Assembly (NCBI GenBank): GCA_026392415.1 | Contig: JAPLCC010000019.1 | Coordinates: 87,108 to 151,107 of the forward strand | Direction of reading: 5' to 3' | Origin: Propionibacteriales bacterium | Lineage (GTDB): Bacteria; Actinomycetota; Actinomycetes; Propionibacteriales; Nocardioidaceae | Length of the DNA: 64,000 nt | Shown: piece after piece, positions 7,969-17,070 of the stretch | Layout of the letters: each line of letters starts with the position of its first letter | Numbering within the stretch: the first letter of the stretch is position 1 | Program-made: the position numbers and the translations under genes | Notes under the pieces: generated by a model | What the model was told of the DNA's origin: nothing | Databases searched by the model: none | Seen by the model: the letters and a program-made list of their open reading frames with translations, nothing else

Positions 7969-9837
7969 GTGTCGAGCCCGCCCGTTCCCCAGCACTGCCC
8001 CACGCCCCGGGAGCTCGACGACCTCGAGCTGCTGACTTCGGGCGCAGCCGGTCCCATCATGGGCTTCAACGAACCCGGCAGCCCGATCACTCTCGACCTA
8101 CCCGAGCCGCTTGCCGTCCACCTCGACGAAGGCCATGAGGTCGAGCTCGTCGATCCCGAGGGACTGCCCCTCGCCCGCGTCTCCCAGACGCTGCGCGGAC
8201 TCAGCGTGACACCGCTCGCCCACGCCCAGTTCGGACCGTTCCGCAGGCTCTACCTGACCCCTGACGCTGCGCGGGCGGCATACGCCGGTCGCACCGTCGT
8301 GCCCGTGACCGACCTGGTCACCGCCACCCAGTTCGAGCAGCTGCGCTCCCTCGGACCGGTGCTACTGATCGCTCTCGTCGGCAAGGGAAGCCCCGCCGTC
8401 AGCGCGATCGGCCTGTTGCGCGCGACCCTCGAGGTGGCCGACCTGCTCGACGCCGCCGTGGTCGCCGTACCCCTCGCTGACCATGGCCTCGACGCCCACC
8501 CGGCCCTGCGCAGTTCCGTGCTCGCGGCGTACGCCGGTGCCGACCCCCTCGTCGAGCTCGTCCCCGGTGGTGCCCCTCTCGCGCAGCTCGCCGGGATCGC
8601 CGCACAGGAGCGCCCCGCACCGGCCGACCAGGGCCTCGTGCTGTTCTTCACCGGCCTGTCCGGCAGCGGCAAGTCCACGCTGGCGCAGGCGCTCATCGAT
8701 CGCCTCCTCGAGCAGGGCCACCGGTCGGTGACCAGCCTCGACGGCGACGTCGTCCGGCGGAACCTCTCGGCCGGCCTCACCTTCTCGAGGGAGGACCGGG
8801 AGACCAACATCCGCCGGATCGGCTGGGTGGCGGCCGAGATCTCCCGCCACGGCGGCGTCGCGGTCTGCAGTCCCATCGCACCGTTCGACGAGACCCGCCA
8901 GCAGGTCCGGGCCATGGTCGAGGACGCCGGCGGCGCCTTCTTCCTGGTCCACGTCGCCACGCCGCTGGAGGAGTGCGAGCGCCGCGACCGCAAGGGCCTG
9001 TATGCCAAGGCACGTCGCGGCGAGATCCCCGAGTTCACCGGCATCTCCTCGCCCTACGAGGAGCCGGACGACGCCCACGTCCGCGTCGACACCACGGGCC
9101 GCAGCATCGAGGAGGCCCTCGAGGACGTCACCCGCGCGCTGCGCGAAGCGGGCTACCTCGACGTACGTCTCGACACCGCCGACCTGGTCGGATCCGGCTA
9201 CACCACGACCGGCACCGGCCCCGACCACGGGCTGGCCGCATCGGCCGGCACCTCCAGCGGGGTCGCCCGACCTCACTCGCCGTCGTCGCCGCTGCGGGTC
9301 CTGTTCGTCTGTACGGCGAACATCTGCCGGTCGCCGTACATGGAGCTGCGTGCGCGCACCCTCCTGGGCGACACGCTCGGCGTGCAGTTCACCAGTGCCG
9401 GCACCCACGGCTTCCGTGCACACGGCGTCGACCGCACGATGGCCGGTGTCCTCGCCGACCGCGGCGTCGGCGCGGACCTGGTGTCCGCATTCGCCAGCCG
9501 GCCGCTGACCCGCGACCTCATCGCGCAGGCCGATCTGGTCCTCTGCGCCGAGTCGTCCCATCGCGCCTTCGTCCTCGAGGAGGCGCCGGGCGCCTTCCGG
9601 AAGGCCTTCACCCTCGGCCAGTTCGCCGAGTCCGTCGAACGCGTCGATGCCTCGCTGACCGGTGCGGCACTGGTGACGGCCGTGGGCCATCGACGAGCCG
9701 GCGCCATCGACGCCCACGACGTCCGCGACCCCTACCGACGCGGCCGTGCCGCAGCGGAGGCCTCGGCCGACCAGATCGACACGCTCCTCCAGGCCGTGCT
9801 CCCGCGGCTCACCAGCGCCAGGACAGGAAACAGATGA
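7969..9837 (+). CDS. cysC: Triple fusion: sulfurylase-like domain, adenylylsulfate kinase, low-molecular-weight protein tyrosine phosphatase
   Basis: Protein of 622 aa in three parts. Residues 1-215 resemble the PUA-like N-terminus of ATP sulfurylase (LDDLELLTSGAAGPIMGFN, PITLDLP), but no HxxH/GRD catalytic motifs are seen, so this part is probably non-catalytic. Residues 222-400 are APS kinase: Walker A GLSGSGKST (229-237, Lys235), LDGDVVRRNLS, KGLYAKARRGEIPEFTGI; it makes PAPS from APS. Residues 443-615 are a low-molecular-weight tyrosine phosphatase with VCTANICRSP (nucleophile Cys448, Arg454) and general acid Asp587 in RDPYRRG. The stop overlaps the start of the TauE gene (ATGA). No separate tyrosine phosphatase is seen, so this domain may act on the locus kinases; that is inference. 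Confidence 0.93.
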   Translation: MSSPPVPQHCPTPRELDDLELLTSGAAGPIMGFNEPGSPITLDLPEPLAVHLDEGHEVELVDPEGLPLARVSQTLRGLSVTPLAHAQFGPFRRLYLTPDAARAAYAGRTVVPVTDLVTATQFEQLRSLGPVLLIALVGKGSPAVSAIGLLRATLEVADLLDAAVVAVPLADHGLDAHPALRSSVLAAYAGADPLVELVPGGAPLAQLAGIAAQERPAPADQGLVLFFTGLSGSGKSTLAQALIDRLLEQGHRSVTSLDGDVVRRNLSAGLTFSREDRETNIRRIGWVAAEISRHGGVAVCSPIAPFDETRQQVRAMVEDAGGAFFLVHVATPLEECERRDRKGLYAKARRGEIPEFTGISSPYEEPDDAHVRVDTTGRSIEEALEDVTRALREAGYLDVRLDTADLVGSGYTTTGTGPDHGLAASAGTSSGVARPHSPSSPLRVLFVCTANICRSPYMELRARTLLGDTLGVQFTSAGTHGFRAHGVDRTMAGVLADRGVGADLVSAFASRPLTRDLIAQADLVLCAESSHRAFVLEEAPGAFRKAFTLGQFAESVERVDASLTGAALVTAVGHRRAGAIDAHDVRDPYRRGRAAAEASADQIDTLLQAVLPRLTSARTGNR

Positions 9838-10832
9838 GCGAGTGGATCACCCTCACGGCGTTGTCGATCGCCGTCGCCGGCTTCCTCGTGGGCATCGTCG
9901 TCGGCCTGACCGGGATGGGCGGCGGCGCACTGATGACCCCCGCACTGATCTTCCTCGGCGTCGGGCACACGTCTGCCATCGTCACGGCCGACCTGACCGC
10001 AGCCGCCATCTACAAGACGGGCGGCGCGATCACGCACGCGCGTGAGGGTTCGCCCAACCTCCGCCTGGCTGGCTGGCTGATCGCAGGATCGGTGCCGATG
10101 GCCTTCATCGGGCCCTATCTCGTCAACGCGTTCACCGACGACCCGAAGCAGCTGGAGCAGACCCTCAAGCTCTGCATCGGCATTGCGCTGCTCTTCGCCG
10201 CATCGACCTACGCGCTGCGGCTGTACATCAACCTGCGACGGGTGCGCAACGGCGGCGTGCTGCCCGACGACAACCCGCGCATCCGGCCACTGCCGACCTT
10301 CCTGGTCGGCATGCTGGGCGGGCTGCTCGTCGGCGTGACCAGCGTGGGGTCGGGCTCGGTCATCATGATCGCGCTGCTGATGCTCTACCCCGGGCTCTCA
10401 GCAGTGCGCCTGGTCGGAACCGACCTCGTGCAGGCCGTGCCGCTCGTCCTGAGCGCTGCACTGGCGAACATCGCCATCCACGGCCTGGACTGGGGCCTGC
10501 TGATCCCGCTGGTCATCGGTTCGGTGCCCGGCACCCTGATCGGCGCGCGGATCGCGCCCCGCGTCCCGCAGTCGTTCATCCGGCGCGGCATCGTGATCGT
10601 GCTGACCATGTCCGGGATCGCCCTGCTGTTCAAGTCAGGGCTGCACCCGTTCGGCGAGGGCCACGAAACCCTGGAAGCACTGCTGGTCGCTGGGGTGGGC
10701 CTGGCGATGGTCGTGTTGGTGCCGTTCATCTGGGGCCTGATCCGCAAGCGCAACGGACTGCCGATGTTCGGCGCACCGACGGTGGCCGAGATCGAGAACC
10801 TGGGCGCGAAGGGGCGCAGGACCAGCGCCTGA
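9834..10832 (+). CDS. TauE/SafE-family sulfite/sulfur-compound permease
   Basis: Integral membrane protein of 332 aa with about eight helices in two repeated halves. Each half opens with the family's glycine-rich signature (GIVVGLTGMGGGALMTPAL near residue 20; GLLVGVTSVGSG near residue 165). The family exports or imports sulfite, sulfoacetate, sulfate-like anions or other organosulfur compounds. ATG 9834 overlaps the stop of the upstream fusion gene and has GGA upstream, so the two are translationally coupled. Substrate is inferred from the adjoining sulfate-activation gene. Confidence 0.9.
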   Translation: MSEWITLTALSIAVAGFLVGIVVGLTGMGGGALMTPALIFLGVGHTSAIVTADLTAAAIYKTGGAITHAREGSPNLRLAGWLIAGSVPMAFIGPYLVNAFTDDPKQLEQTLKLCIGIALLFAASTYALRLYINLRRVRNGGVLPDDNPRIRPLPTFLVGMLGGLLVGVTSVGSGSVIMIALLMLYPGLSAVRLVGTDLVQAVPLVLSAALANIAIHGLDWGLLIPLVIGSVPGTLIGARIAPRVPQSFIRRGIVIVLTMSGIALLFKSGLHPFGEGHETLEALLVAGVGLAMVVLVPFIWGLIRKRNGLPMFGAPTVAEIENLGAKGRRTSA

Positions 10833-10840
10833 ACGACAGG

Positions 10841-10984
10841 TCAGCGGGTCCCGAGCGGGGCCAGCGGTCGACGCGCGTCGCCCTCGAGGGGGAACGGATG
10901 CGCGGCGGCTGCATGGGCGAGCCCGAACGTCACCATGGCCGCGGCTGCGAACCAGAGGGCACCGATACCGAACAACATCTCCAT
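10841..10984 (-). CDS. Small single-pass membrane protein (47 aa)
   Basis: Short reading frame from ATG 10984 with AAGGTGG 6 nt upstream. Residues 3-28 (LFGIGALWFAAAAMVTFGLA) form one hydrophobic helix and the tail is short and basic. No family is recognised. The good ribosome site and hydrophobic composition support a real gene. It converges on the TauE gene. Confidence 0.55.
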   Translation of the reverse strand: MEMLFGIGALWFAAAAMVTFGLAHAAAAHPFPLEGDARRPLAPLGTR

Positions 10985-11097
10985 GAGAACCACCTTTCCC
11001 CTCCAAGGTAGCCCTCGGGTACAACGAAACCCATCAACCGATCGGTGGGGCACGCCGTGGTCCCTTCGGACCATCCCCCGCCGTCGAAGGACCGGCT

Positions 11098-11697
11098 TCA
11101 GGATTCGGCGCGCCACCAGCCCGACGCGCTGATCAGTCGCAGCGAGGTCTTCTCGCCACCGAAGGGACCTGTGAACTCCGACAGACCCTCGACGGCCGTG
11201 CAGTCGAAGGTTCCGGCGTACGACGACTTCGTGAGGTCCGCCAGGGTCACCGAGCAGGTCTGCCCGGCAGGATCGGCGAAGTGCGCCTTGTCGATCTGGA
11301 CCCCGATCCCGGCGTGCAGGTCGCCGAGCGCCAGTGCCTTGTCACCCCTCGCCGGGAAGGATCCGACATCGACGGTCAGGCCGAGGTCGACGTCGCCGAA
11401 CCTCAGGTTGATCTGCGTGTCCTTGCCCGCCGTCGCGTACTGACCGGTGACCGCTGCCTTCTCGACGACCCTGCAGTCCTTCGTGCCGTCGGAGAGCTCG
11501 TACTCGACCGCAAACGCACCCGCGTCGTAGGTGCGTCTCTTCGCCGCGGGGCTGAAGGCGCCCTTGACGGAAGGTGCCGCGCACGGACCCGGCGCGACCG
11601 CCTCGTTCTTCTCCGGCTCGTCCGCACCACTGCAAGCGGCGAGCAGGGGCAGCGCGACCGTGATCAGGGCAAGGGCACAGCGACCCGGTGTCTTCAT
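11098..11697 (-). CDS. Putative lipoprotein of unknown function
   Basis: Protein of 199 aa with a lipoprotein signal: basic start MKTPGR, hydrophobic core, and lipobox LLAAC with Cys22 as lipidation site. The mature part contains four further cysteines (CAAP, DCRV, TCSV, DCTA) that could form two disulfides, and is predicted mostly beta. No enzymatic motif is seen. It lies between a small membrane protein and ugd. Function is not recognised; a surface-exposed or envelope role is inferred from the signal only. Confidence 0.8.
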   Translation of the reverse strand: MKTPGRCALALITVALPLLAACSGADEPEKNEAVAPGPCAAPSVKGAFSPAAKRRTYDAGAFAVEYELSDGTKDCRVVEKAAVTGQYATAGKDTQINLRFGDVDLGLTVDVGSFPARGDKALALGDLHAGIGVQIDKAHFADPAGQTCSVTLADLTKSSYAGTFDCTAVEGLSEFTGPFGGEKTSLRLISASGWWRAES

Positions 11698-11733
11698 GGG
11701 TAGATGGTGGCAGCCGGGGCCGCCCGATGGACG

Positions 11734-12900
11734 TCAATCCCGGCCATAGATATCTCGGGTGTAGACCTTGTCGGCCACGTCGTCGAGAACGTCGGTGCGA
11801 CGGTTGGCGATGATCACGTCGGCCCGCTCCTTGAACTCCGCCAGGTCCTTGATCACCTTCGAGTTGAAGAACCGCTTCTGGTCGAGCTCCGGCTCGAAGA
11901 CGATCACCTTCACACCGCGCGCCTTGATCCGCTTCATCACACCCTGGACGGCGGACTCCCGGAAATTGTCCGAACCTGCCTTCATGGTCAGTCGGTAGAT
12001 GCCGACGACCTTCGGGTTGCGCCGCAGGACGTCATCGGCGATGAACTCCTTGCGCGTCGTGTTGGCCTCGACGATGGCACTGATCAGGTTCTGCGGCACT
12101 GCCTGGTAGTTCGCCTGGAGCTGCCGGGTGTCCTTCGGGAGGCAGTAGCCGCCGTAGCCGAACGACGGGTTGTTGTAGTGCCCGCCGATCCGTGGATCGA
12201 GGCCGACCCCCTCGATGATCTGGCGGGTCGCCAGCCCGTGGGTCGCGGCGTAGGTGTCCAGCTCGTTGAAGTAGGCGACCCGGAGCGCGAGGTAGGTGTT
12301 GGCGAAGAGCTTGATCGCCTCGGCCTCGGTCGAGCCCGTGAACAGGACCGGAACGTCGTCGTCGAGCGCGGCCTGGAGCAGGAGCTTGGCGAACATCCGG
12401 CCCGGTTCGGTGTCCGACCCGATCACGATCCGCGACGGGTGGAGGTTGTCGTGCAGGGCACGGCCCTCCCGCAGGAACTCGGGGCTGAACAGGATGGAGG
12501 CGCCGGGGTGCTGGTCGCGCAACGTGTTCGTGTAGCCGACCGGCACCGTCGACTTGATGACGACGGTCGCGGCGGGGTTGACTGCGAGAGCGTCGGCGGT
12601 GACGCGTTCCACCGTGCTGGTGTCGAAGTAGTTGGTCTCGGGGTCATAGTTCGTCGGCGTCGCGACCACGACGTACGACGCGTCGGCGTAGGCCGCCTCG
12701 CGATCGCGCGTCGCGTGCAGCGAGAGGCCGCCCTTCGCGAGGTACTCCTCGAGCTCGACGTCGACGATGGGCGAGCGGCCCTCGTTGACCGCCGCGACGC
12801 GCCGGGCGTCGACGTCGAGCACCGTGACGTCGTTGAACCGCGACAACAGCACCGCATTGGAAAGTCCGACGTAGCCCGCTCCGACCACAGTGATCTTCAT
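11734..12900 (-). CDS. ugd: UDP-glucose 6-dehydrogenase
   Basis: NAD-dependent oxidation of UDP-glucose to UDP-glucuronate, in the cytoplasm. The 388-aa length equals typical short-form Ugd. N-terminal dinucleotide motif [15 protein letters not shown] at residues 5-19; catalytic cysteine in [10 protein letters not shown] near residue 258. I start at ATG 12900 because the Rossmann motif then begins at residue 4; an upstream in-frame start would add 15 residues of no homology. It supplies an acidic sugar for the polysaccharide. Confidence 0.95.
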   Translation of the reverse strand: MKITVVGAGYVGLSNAVLLSRFNDVTVLDVDARRVAAVNEGRSPIVDVELEEYLAKGGLSLHATRDREAAYADASYVVVATPTNYDPETNYFDTSTVERVTADALAVNPAATVVIKSTVPVGYTNTLRDQHPGASILFSPEFLREGRALHDNLHPSRIVIGSDTEPGRMFAKLLLQAALDDDVPVLFTGSTEAEAIKLFANTYLALRVAYFNELDTYAATHGLATRQIIEGVGLDPRIGGHYNNPSFGYGGYCLPKDTRQLQANYQAVPQNLISAIVEANTTRKEFIADDVLRRNPKVVGIYRLTMKAGSDNFRESAVQGVMKRIKARGVKVIVFEPELDQKRFFNSKVIKDLAEFKERADVIIANRRTDVLDDVADKVYTRDIYGRD

Positions 12901-12992
12901 GATTTCGACGGTGAGCGGCCCCGCTGAACGAGGGCGGACGTCCACGTGAAGGGCGTGTGGCGACCAGACGCACGCTCAGCTTGCATCCACGC

Positions 12993-13796
12993 TCAGCTGC
13001 GCGGACCCGACTGGTCCCAGTCCCACAGGCACGAGATCGGCAGCCCCCACATGCCCGGCCGGTACTGGTGGCCACGGGACGCCGTGTTGAGCACGATGCC
13101 ACCGCGGAACCGCGAGCCCGCCCGGACCGCCAGCGCCTCGAGGCGGTCGAACTGGTGCGGCCTGAAGCTGCTGGCCGTACGCACCTCGACGCCGTAGACC
13201 GTGTCGTCGGGGAGCTCGATGACCAGGTCGACCTCGAGGCCGTTTCGTTCCCGAAGGTGGCTCATGCGGTACTCGACGGTGCTCGAGGCCTGCTGCCGGA
13301 CCAGTTCGGTTGCGACGAGGCCCTTGAGGAACGGGGCCAACCGGCTCCGGCCGTGCAACTCGACGAGGTCCGCCTCCGGGACCCCGGCGAGGTGCCGGGC
13401 CACGGCGACGTCGTCGAACACCACCCACGGGCGGCTGATCGCACGCTTGGCCACCGTCGAGCGACACCCGGGCACCAGGCGGACCACGCCCAGGTCCACC
13501 AGCACGTCGACGTACGGCGTGAGCGTGGTCGCCGGGATCCCGGCCGCGGCCGCCACCCGTGCCTTGTTGAGCTCGGACGACGGCGGGTCGGCGACTGCCT
13601 TCAGCAGCGCGAGCACCCGGTCGGGATCGATCCGGCGCAGCGATCGCGCACGTCGGTGCGCGAGCCGATGCAGGTCGCGATCGATGCCGTCCCGGGGAGC
13701 CATCAGGTCGACGTACTCAGCGATGCCCAGGCTCGAGCGGACCTCGCCGGGGACCGATGCCCTCGACCCCAGACGGGCGAGGAAGTCGGCGGGCAT
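12993..13796 (-). CDS. DUF4143-type protein lacking the AAA ATPase half
   Basis: Protein of 267 aa matching the C-terminal part of DUF4143/AAA_14 ATPases: a winged-helix-like stretch (LNKARVAAAAGIPATTLTPY), then FLKGLVATELVRQ and a PD-(D/E)xK-like segment VDLVIEL...YGVEVR. The Walker A/B half normally in front is absent. It is not simply a decayed start: a TAGACT -10 box ends 6 nt before ATG 13796, so this form has its own leaderless promoter. It is divergent from cysD with a palindrome between. Function unknown; a DNA-binding or nuclease-like role is possible. Confidence 0.75.
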   Translation of the reverse strand: MPADFLARLGSRASVPGEVRSSLGIAEYVDLMAPRDGIDRDLHRLAHRRARSLRRIDPDRVLALLKAVADPPSSELNKARVAAAAGIPATTLTPYVDVLVDLGVVRLVPGCRSTVAKRAISRPWVVFDDVAVARHLAGVPEADLVELHGRSRLAPFLKGLVATELVRQQASSTVEYRMSHLRERNGLEVDLVIELPDDTVYGVEVRTASSFRPHQFDRLEALAVRAGSRFRGGIVLNTASRGHQYRPGMWGLPISCLWDWDQSGPRS

Positions 13797-13802
13797 CGAC
13801 GC

Positions 13803-13808
13803 AGTCTA
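13803..13808 (-). promoter_or_regulatory. -10 box TAGACT for the DUF4143 gene
   Basis: TAGACT on the minus strand 6 nt before ATG 13796, the leaderless arrangement. It indicates that the shortened protein is expressed from its own start. Confidence 0.5.
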
Positions 13809-13827
13809 GGAGCACCTCGCCTCAAAC

Positions 13828-13845
13828 TCGTAGATTTGTCTACGA
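13828..13845. promoter_or_regulatory. Palindrome TCGTAGATTTGTCTACGA upstream of cysD
   Basis: Seven-base perfect arms (TCGTAGA / TCTACGA) around TTTG, in the 98-bp gap between the divergent DUF4143 gene and cysD. Position and symmetry fit an operator for a dimeric regulator of sulfate activation. The arms somewhat resemble BlaI/CopY-type sites. The regulator is not identifiable here. Confidence 0.5.
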
Positions 13846-13894
13846 CGGGCGATCGAATGCGTCAGTGAAAGGTTCTGCATGGCACGATGCCCCG

Positions 13895-14809
13895 GTGACT
13901 CAGACACGTACCGACTACCGCCTGAGCCAGCTGGACCAGCTGGAGGCCGAGTCGATCCACATCTTCCGAGAAGTTGCAGCCGAGTTCGAGAAGCCGGTCC
14001 TGATGTTCTCCGGCGGCAAGGACTCCATCGTCATGCTCCGTCTGGCGGAGAAGGCCTTCTACCCGGCGAAGATCCCGTTCTCGATCCTCCAGGTCGACAC
14101 CGGGCTCGACTTTCCCGAGGTCATGGAGACCCGGGACCGTTGGGTCAGCCGTCTCGGGGTGAACCTCGTGGTGGCCAGCATCGACGACGCGATCAAGAAC
14201 GGGATCATCCCCGACGCCGCGAAGATCAGCCGCAACCGCCTGCAGATCCCGACCCTGCTCAACGCCATCGAGGAGAACGGCTTCACCGCCGCCTTCGGTG
14301 GCGGTCGTCGTGACGAGGAGAAGGCCCGCGCCAAGGAGCGCGTCTACTCCCACCGCGACGAGTTCGGCCAGTGGGACCCGAAGATGCAGCGCCCCGAGCT
14401 GTGGAGCCTCTACAACGGCCGGCTCCACGAGGGCGAGCACATGCGAATCTTCCCGATCTCGAACTGGACCGAGCTGGACGTCTGGGACTACATCGGCCGC
14501 GAAGGGATCGAGATCCCGAACATCTACTTCAGCCATCAGCGTCGCGTCTTCGAACGCGACGGCATGCTGATGAGCGAGACCCCCCTGAACCCGATCCGCG
14601 AGGGCGAGGTCGTCGAAGAACGCACCGTCCGCTTCCGCACCTGCGGCGACATCACGCTCACCGGCTGCGTGGAGAGCACTGCCTCGACGATCGCCGAGAT
14701 CATCGACGAGGTCGCCATCGCCCGCAAGACCGAGCGTGGCGCCACCCGCGGAGACGACCGCTTCTCGGAAGCCGCCATGGAAGACCGCAAGAAGGAAGGC
14801 TACTTCTGA
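13895..14809 (+). CDS. cysD: Sulfate adenylyltransferase subunit 2
   Basis: Small catalytic subunit of ATP sulfurylase, forming APS from ATP and sulfate with CysN. The 304 aa match the usual 302. The PP-loop SGGKDS is near residue 36, and FGGGRRDEEKARAKER and WTELDVWDYI are family signatures. I start at GTG 13895, giving VTQTRTDYRLSQLDQLE, the usual N-terminus; frames upstream lack homology. No clear Shine-Dalgarno sequence is seen. The stop overlaps cysN (TGATG), so the two are coupled. No APS/PAPS reductase is in the window. Confidence 0.96.
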   Translation: MTQTRTDYRLSQLDQLEAESIHIFREVAAEFEKPVLMFSGGKDSIVMLRLAEKAFYPAKIPFSILQVDTGLDFPEVMETRDRWVSRLGVNLVVASIDDAIKNGIIPDAAKISRNRLQIPTLLNAIEENGFTAAFGGGRRDEEKARAKERVYSHRDEFGQWDPKMQRPELWSLYNGRLHEGEHMRIFPISNWTELDVWDYIGREGIEIPNIYFSHQRRVFERDGMLMSETPLNPIREGEVVEERTVRFRTCGDITLTGCVESTASTIAEIIDEVAIARKTERGATRGDDRFSEAAMEDRKKEGYF

Positions 14810-16089
14810 TGGGCATCGACACCACCCGCGACACCACCCACCGCATGGACCTGCTGCGTTTCGCCACTGCAGGCTCGGTGGACGACGGGAAGTCGACCCT
14901 CATCGGGCGGCTCCTGCTCGACTCGAAGGCGATCTTCGAGGACCAGCTCGAGGCCGTCGAGGCGACTTCGCAGTCCAAGGGCTACGACTACACCGACCTG
15001 GCGCTGCTGACCGACGGTCTTCGTTCCGAGCGCGAGCAGGGCATCACGATCGATGTCGCCTACCGCTACTTCGCGACCCCGAACCGCAAGTTCATCATCG
15101 CCGACACCCCGGGCCACGTGCAGTACACCCGCAACATGGTCACCGGCGCCTCGACCGCCGACCTCGGTCTCGTGCTCGTCGACGCCCGCCAGGGCCTGAC
15201 CGAGCAGTCCCGCCGTCACGCAGTGATCCTGTCGCTGCTGCGGGTCCCGCACCTGGTGCTGGCGGTCAACAAGATGGACCTCGTCGACTTCGACCAGAAG
15301 GTCTACGACGAGATCTACCGCGAGTTCACGCAGTTCGCCACGAAGCTGAACGTCCCGGACCTCGAGGTCATCCCGATCTCCGCTCTGTCGGGCGACAACG
15401 TGGTGAACCGCTCCGAGAACATGCCGTGGTACTCCGGCCCCACGCTGATGCACCACCTCGAGCACGTCCACGTCGCCTCCGACCGGGACCTGATCGATGC
15501 CCGTTTCCCGGTGCAGTACGTCATCCGTCCGAAGTCGGACGAGTTCCACGACTTCCGCGGGTACGCCGGGCAGGTTGCCGGTGGCGTGCTGAAGCCCGGC
15601 GACGAGGTCGTCGTGCTGCCCTCCGGCATGACGTCGAAGATCTCGAAGATCGAGCTCTTCGACCAGGAAGTCGCCGAGGCGTTCCCGCCGATGAGCGTGA
15701 CCGTGCACCTCGAGGACGACGTCGACGTCTCGCGCGGCGACATGATCGCCCGGGTGAAGAACGCGCCGACGCCGAGCCAGGACATCGACGCGATGGTCTG
15801 CTGGATGACGACCGCACCGCTGCAGCCGCGCCAGAAGCTCGCGATCAAGCACACGACCCGCAACGGTCGCGCCCTGGTCAAGGACATCCAGTATCGACTG
15901 GACGTCAACACGCTGCACCGCGACCAGGAGACCAAGGAGCTCGGTGTCAACGAGATCGGTCGCGTCACCCTGCGCACGACGGTCCCGCTGCTCGTCGACC
16001 CCTACTCGAAGAACCGCACGACCGGGTCCTTCATCCTGATCGACGAGGCGACCGGCATCACCGTCGGCGCCGGCATGATCAACGGCTGA
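14809..16089 (+). CDS. cysN: Sulfate adenylyltransferase subunit 1 (GTPase)
   Basis: EF-Tu-like GTPase subunit that drives APS formation by CysD. 426 aa with G1 AGSVDDGKST near residue 21, G3 DTPGH near 101, G4 NKMD near 156, and beta-barrel domains II and III after residue 225. It ends without the CysC domain that many actinobacterial CysN proteins carry. The kinase is instead supplied by the fusion gene at 7969. ATG 14809 overlaps the cysD stop. Confidence 0.96.
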   Translation: MGIDTTRDTTHRMDLLRFATAGSVDDGKSTLIGRLLLDSKAIFEDQLEAVEATSQSKGYDYTDLALLTDGLRSEREQGITIDVAYRYFATPNRKFIIADTPGHVQYTRNMVTGASTADLGLVLVDARQGLTEQSRRHAVILSLLRVPHLVLAVNKMDLVDFDQKVYDEIYREFTQFATKLNVPDLEVIPISALSGDNVVNRSENMPWYSGPTLMHHLEHVHVASDRDLIDARFPVQYVIRPKSDEFHDFRGYAGQVAGGVLKPGDEVVVLPSGMTSKISKIELFDQEVAEAFPPMSVTVHLEDDVDVSRGDMIARVKNAPTPSQDIDAMVCWMTTAPLQPRQKLAIKHTTRNGRALVKDIQYRLDVNTLHRDQETKELGVNEIGRVTLRTTVPLLVDPYSKNRTTGSFILIDEATGITVGAGMING

Positions 16090-17070
16090 TCAACGCTCCG
16101 GCCCGCGCGGCCCGGGTCGACGTTCGTCGTCGATCCGGGCCAGCGCCCGGCGTTCGTGCCAGAGGATTCGCAACGACCGGGGAAGGTCGCCCAGACCCGT
16201 CAGAATCCTGCGCAGGCGGGCCCGCCACCGGCGAGAACCGTCCGGGCGCGCCCCGTAGTGGCGAAGCACCGCGTCATCGTCGGGGAGCACTGCCCGGCGG
16301 AGGATGCCCGGCCAGTCACTCACCTGTGAGCGACGGAGAGCCAGGAGCCAACCCAGGCCACGCGTCTCTCTCGCCTGGCTGCTCACCCGCCACTCCGCAA
16401 GAGCCTGGGTGGTGGCCCGGTCGACAGGCTGGGCAACGGGCATCCCGATGCGCGCGAGAAACGGTGCGACGACCTGCGCGGCACCCGTCCGGTCCGCCAA
16501 CGCCGCCAGCCGAGCTCGATCCTCGGCACCGAACGAGCCCGCATCCCACGCACTGATGAGGCCATCGAGTTCGCGAACGTTCCGTGCCTGCTCGGGGCTG
16601 CGCAGCGCGTGCAGGGCTGCCACCACGGTCGCTCCAGCCAGCCCGGTGGCGGCCACGTCCTGACCCGCGATGCGGACCAGCACGCGCTCCTCCCAGAGCA
16701 CGTCGAACACTTTTCCCGCATCGGCAAGAAACCCAGGAAAGCCGTGATGCAGGTCGATGGTGACCGGCCACGCCGGATGCGCGAGCGTGTCCGAGTGGGA
16801 AGGCAGGGATCGCGCCGAATCCTCACCCGAGATGGAGAGCCAACCCAGCTGGATCAGTCGGTCCTGCACGCTCTCGAAGTCGGCGGGGGCGACCAGGGCA
16901 TCGACATCGACGGAATGACGTTCGGTGCGTAGCCCGAAGGACGCGGGAACCGCGCCCTTGATCGCCAGGACCCGGGCACCGACGTCCCGCGCTACTCGGT
17001 CAACCAGGACCTGACCCAGCGGCACTGCCTCGATCACCTCGAGGACAGCGCCTGTGGGTCGGTCGGTCAC
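16090..17070 (-). CDS. NTP_transf_5-type nucleotidyltransferase family protein
   Basis: Protein of 326 aa with the signature of uncharacterised nucleotidyltransferases near residues 30-55: IKGAVPASFGLR, then RHSVDVDALV where the paired Asp residues are the expected metal ligands. ITIDLHHGF-like sequence (PVTIDLHHGFPGF) follows about 60 residues later. The remainder is helical. GTG 17070 overlaps the stop of the Tat-exported gene (GTGA), so the two are coupled. These enzymes recur with PqqD-like and HPr-kinase-like genes in RiPP and envelope loci, as here, but their substrate is not established. Confidence 0.8.
   Translation of the reverse strand: MTDRPTGAVLEVIEAVPLGQVLVDRVARDVGARVLAIKGAVPASFGLRTERHSVDVDALVAPADFESVQDRLIQLGWLSISGEDSARSLPSHSDTLAHPAWPVTIDLHHGFPGFLADAGKVFDVLWEERVLVRIAGQDVAATGLAGATVVAALHALRSPEQARNVRELDGLISAWDAGSFGAEDRARLAALADRTGAAQVVAPFLARIGMPVAQPVDRATTQALAEWRVSSQARETRGLGWLLALRRSQVSDWPGILRRAVLPDDDAVLRHYGARPDGSRRWRARLRRILTGLGDLPRSLRILWHERRALARIDDERRPGPRGPER

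Noticed and set aside
13879..14313. 144-codon frame starting MARCPG overlapping cysD, considered as a Cys leader peptide
   Set aside because: It has one early cysteine only, runs through cysD in another frame and lacks the short-leader layout.
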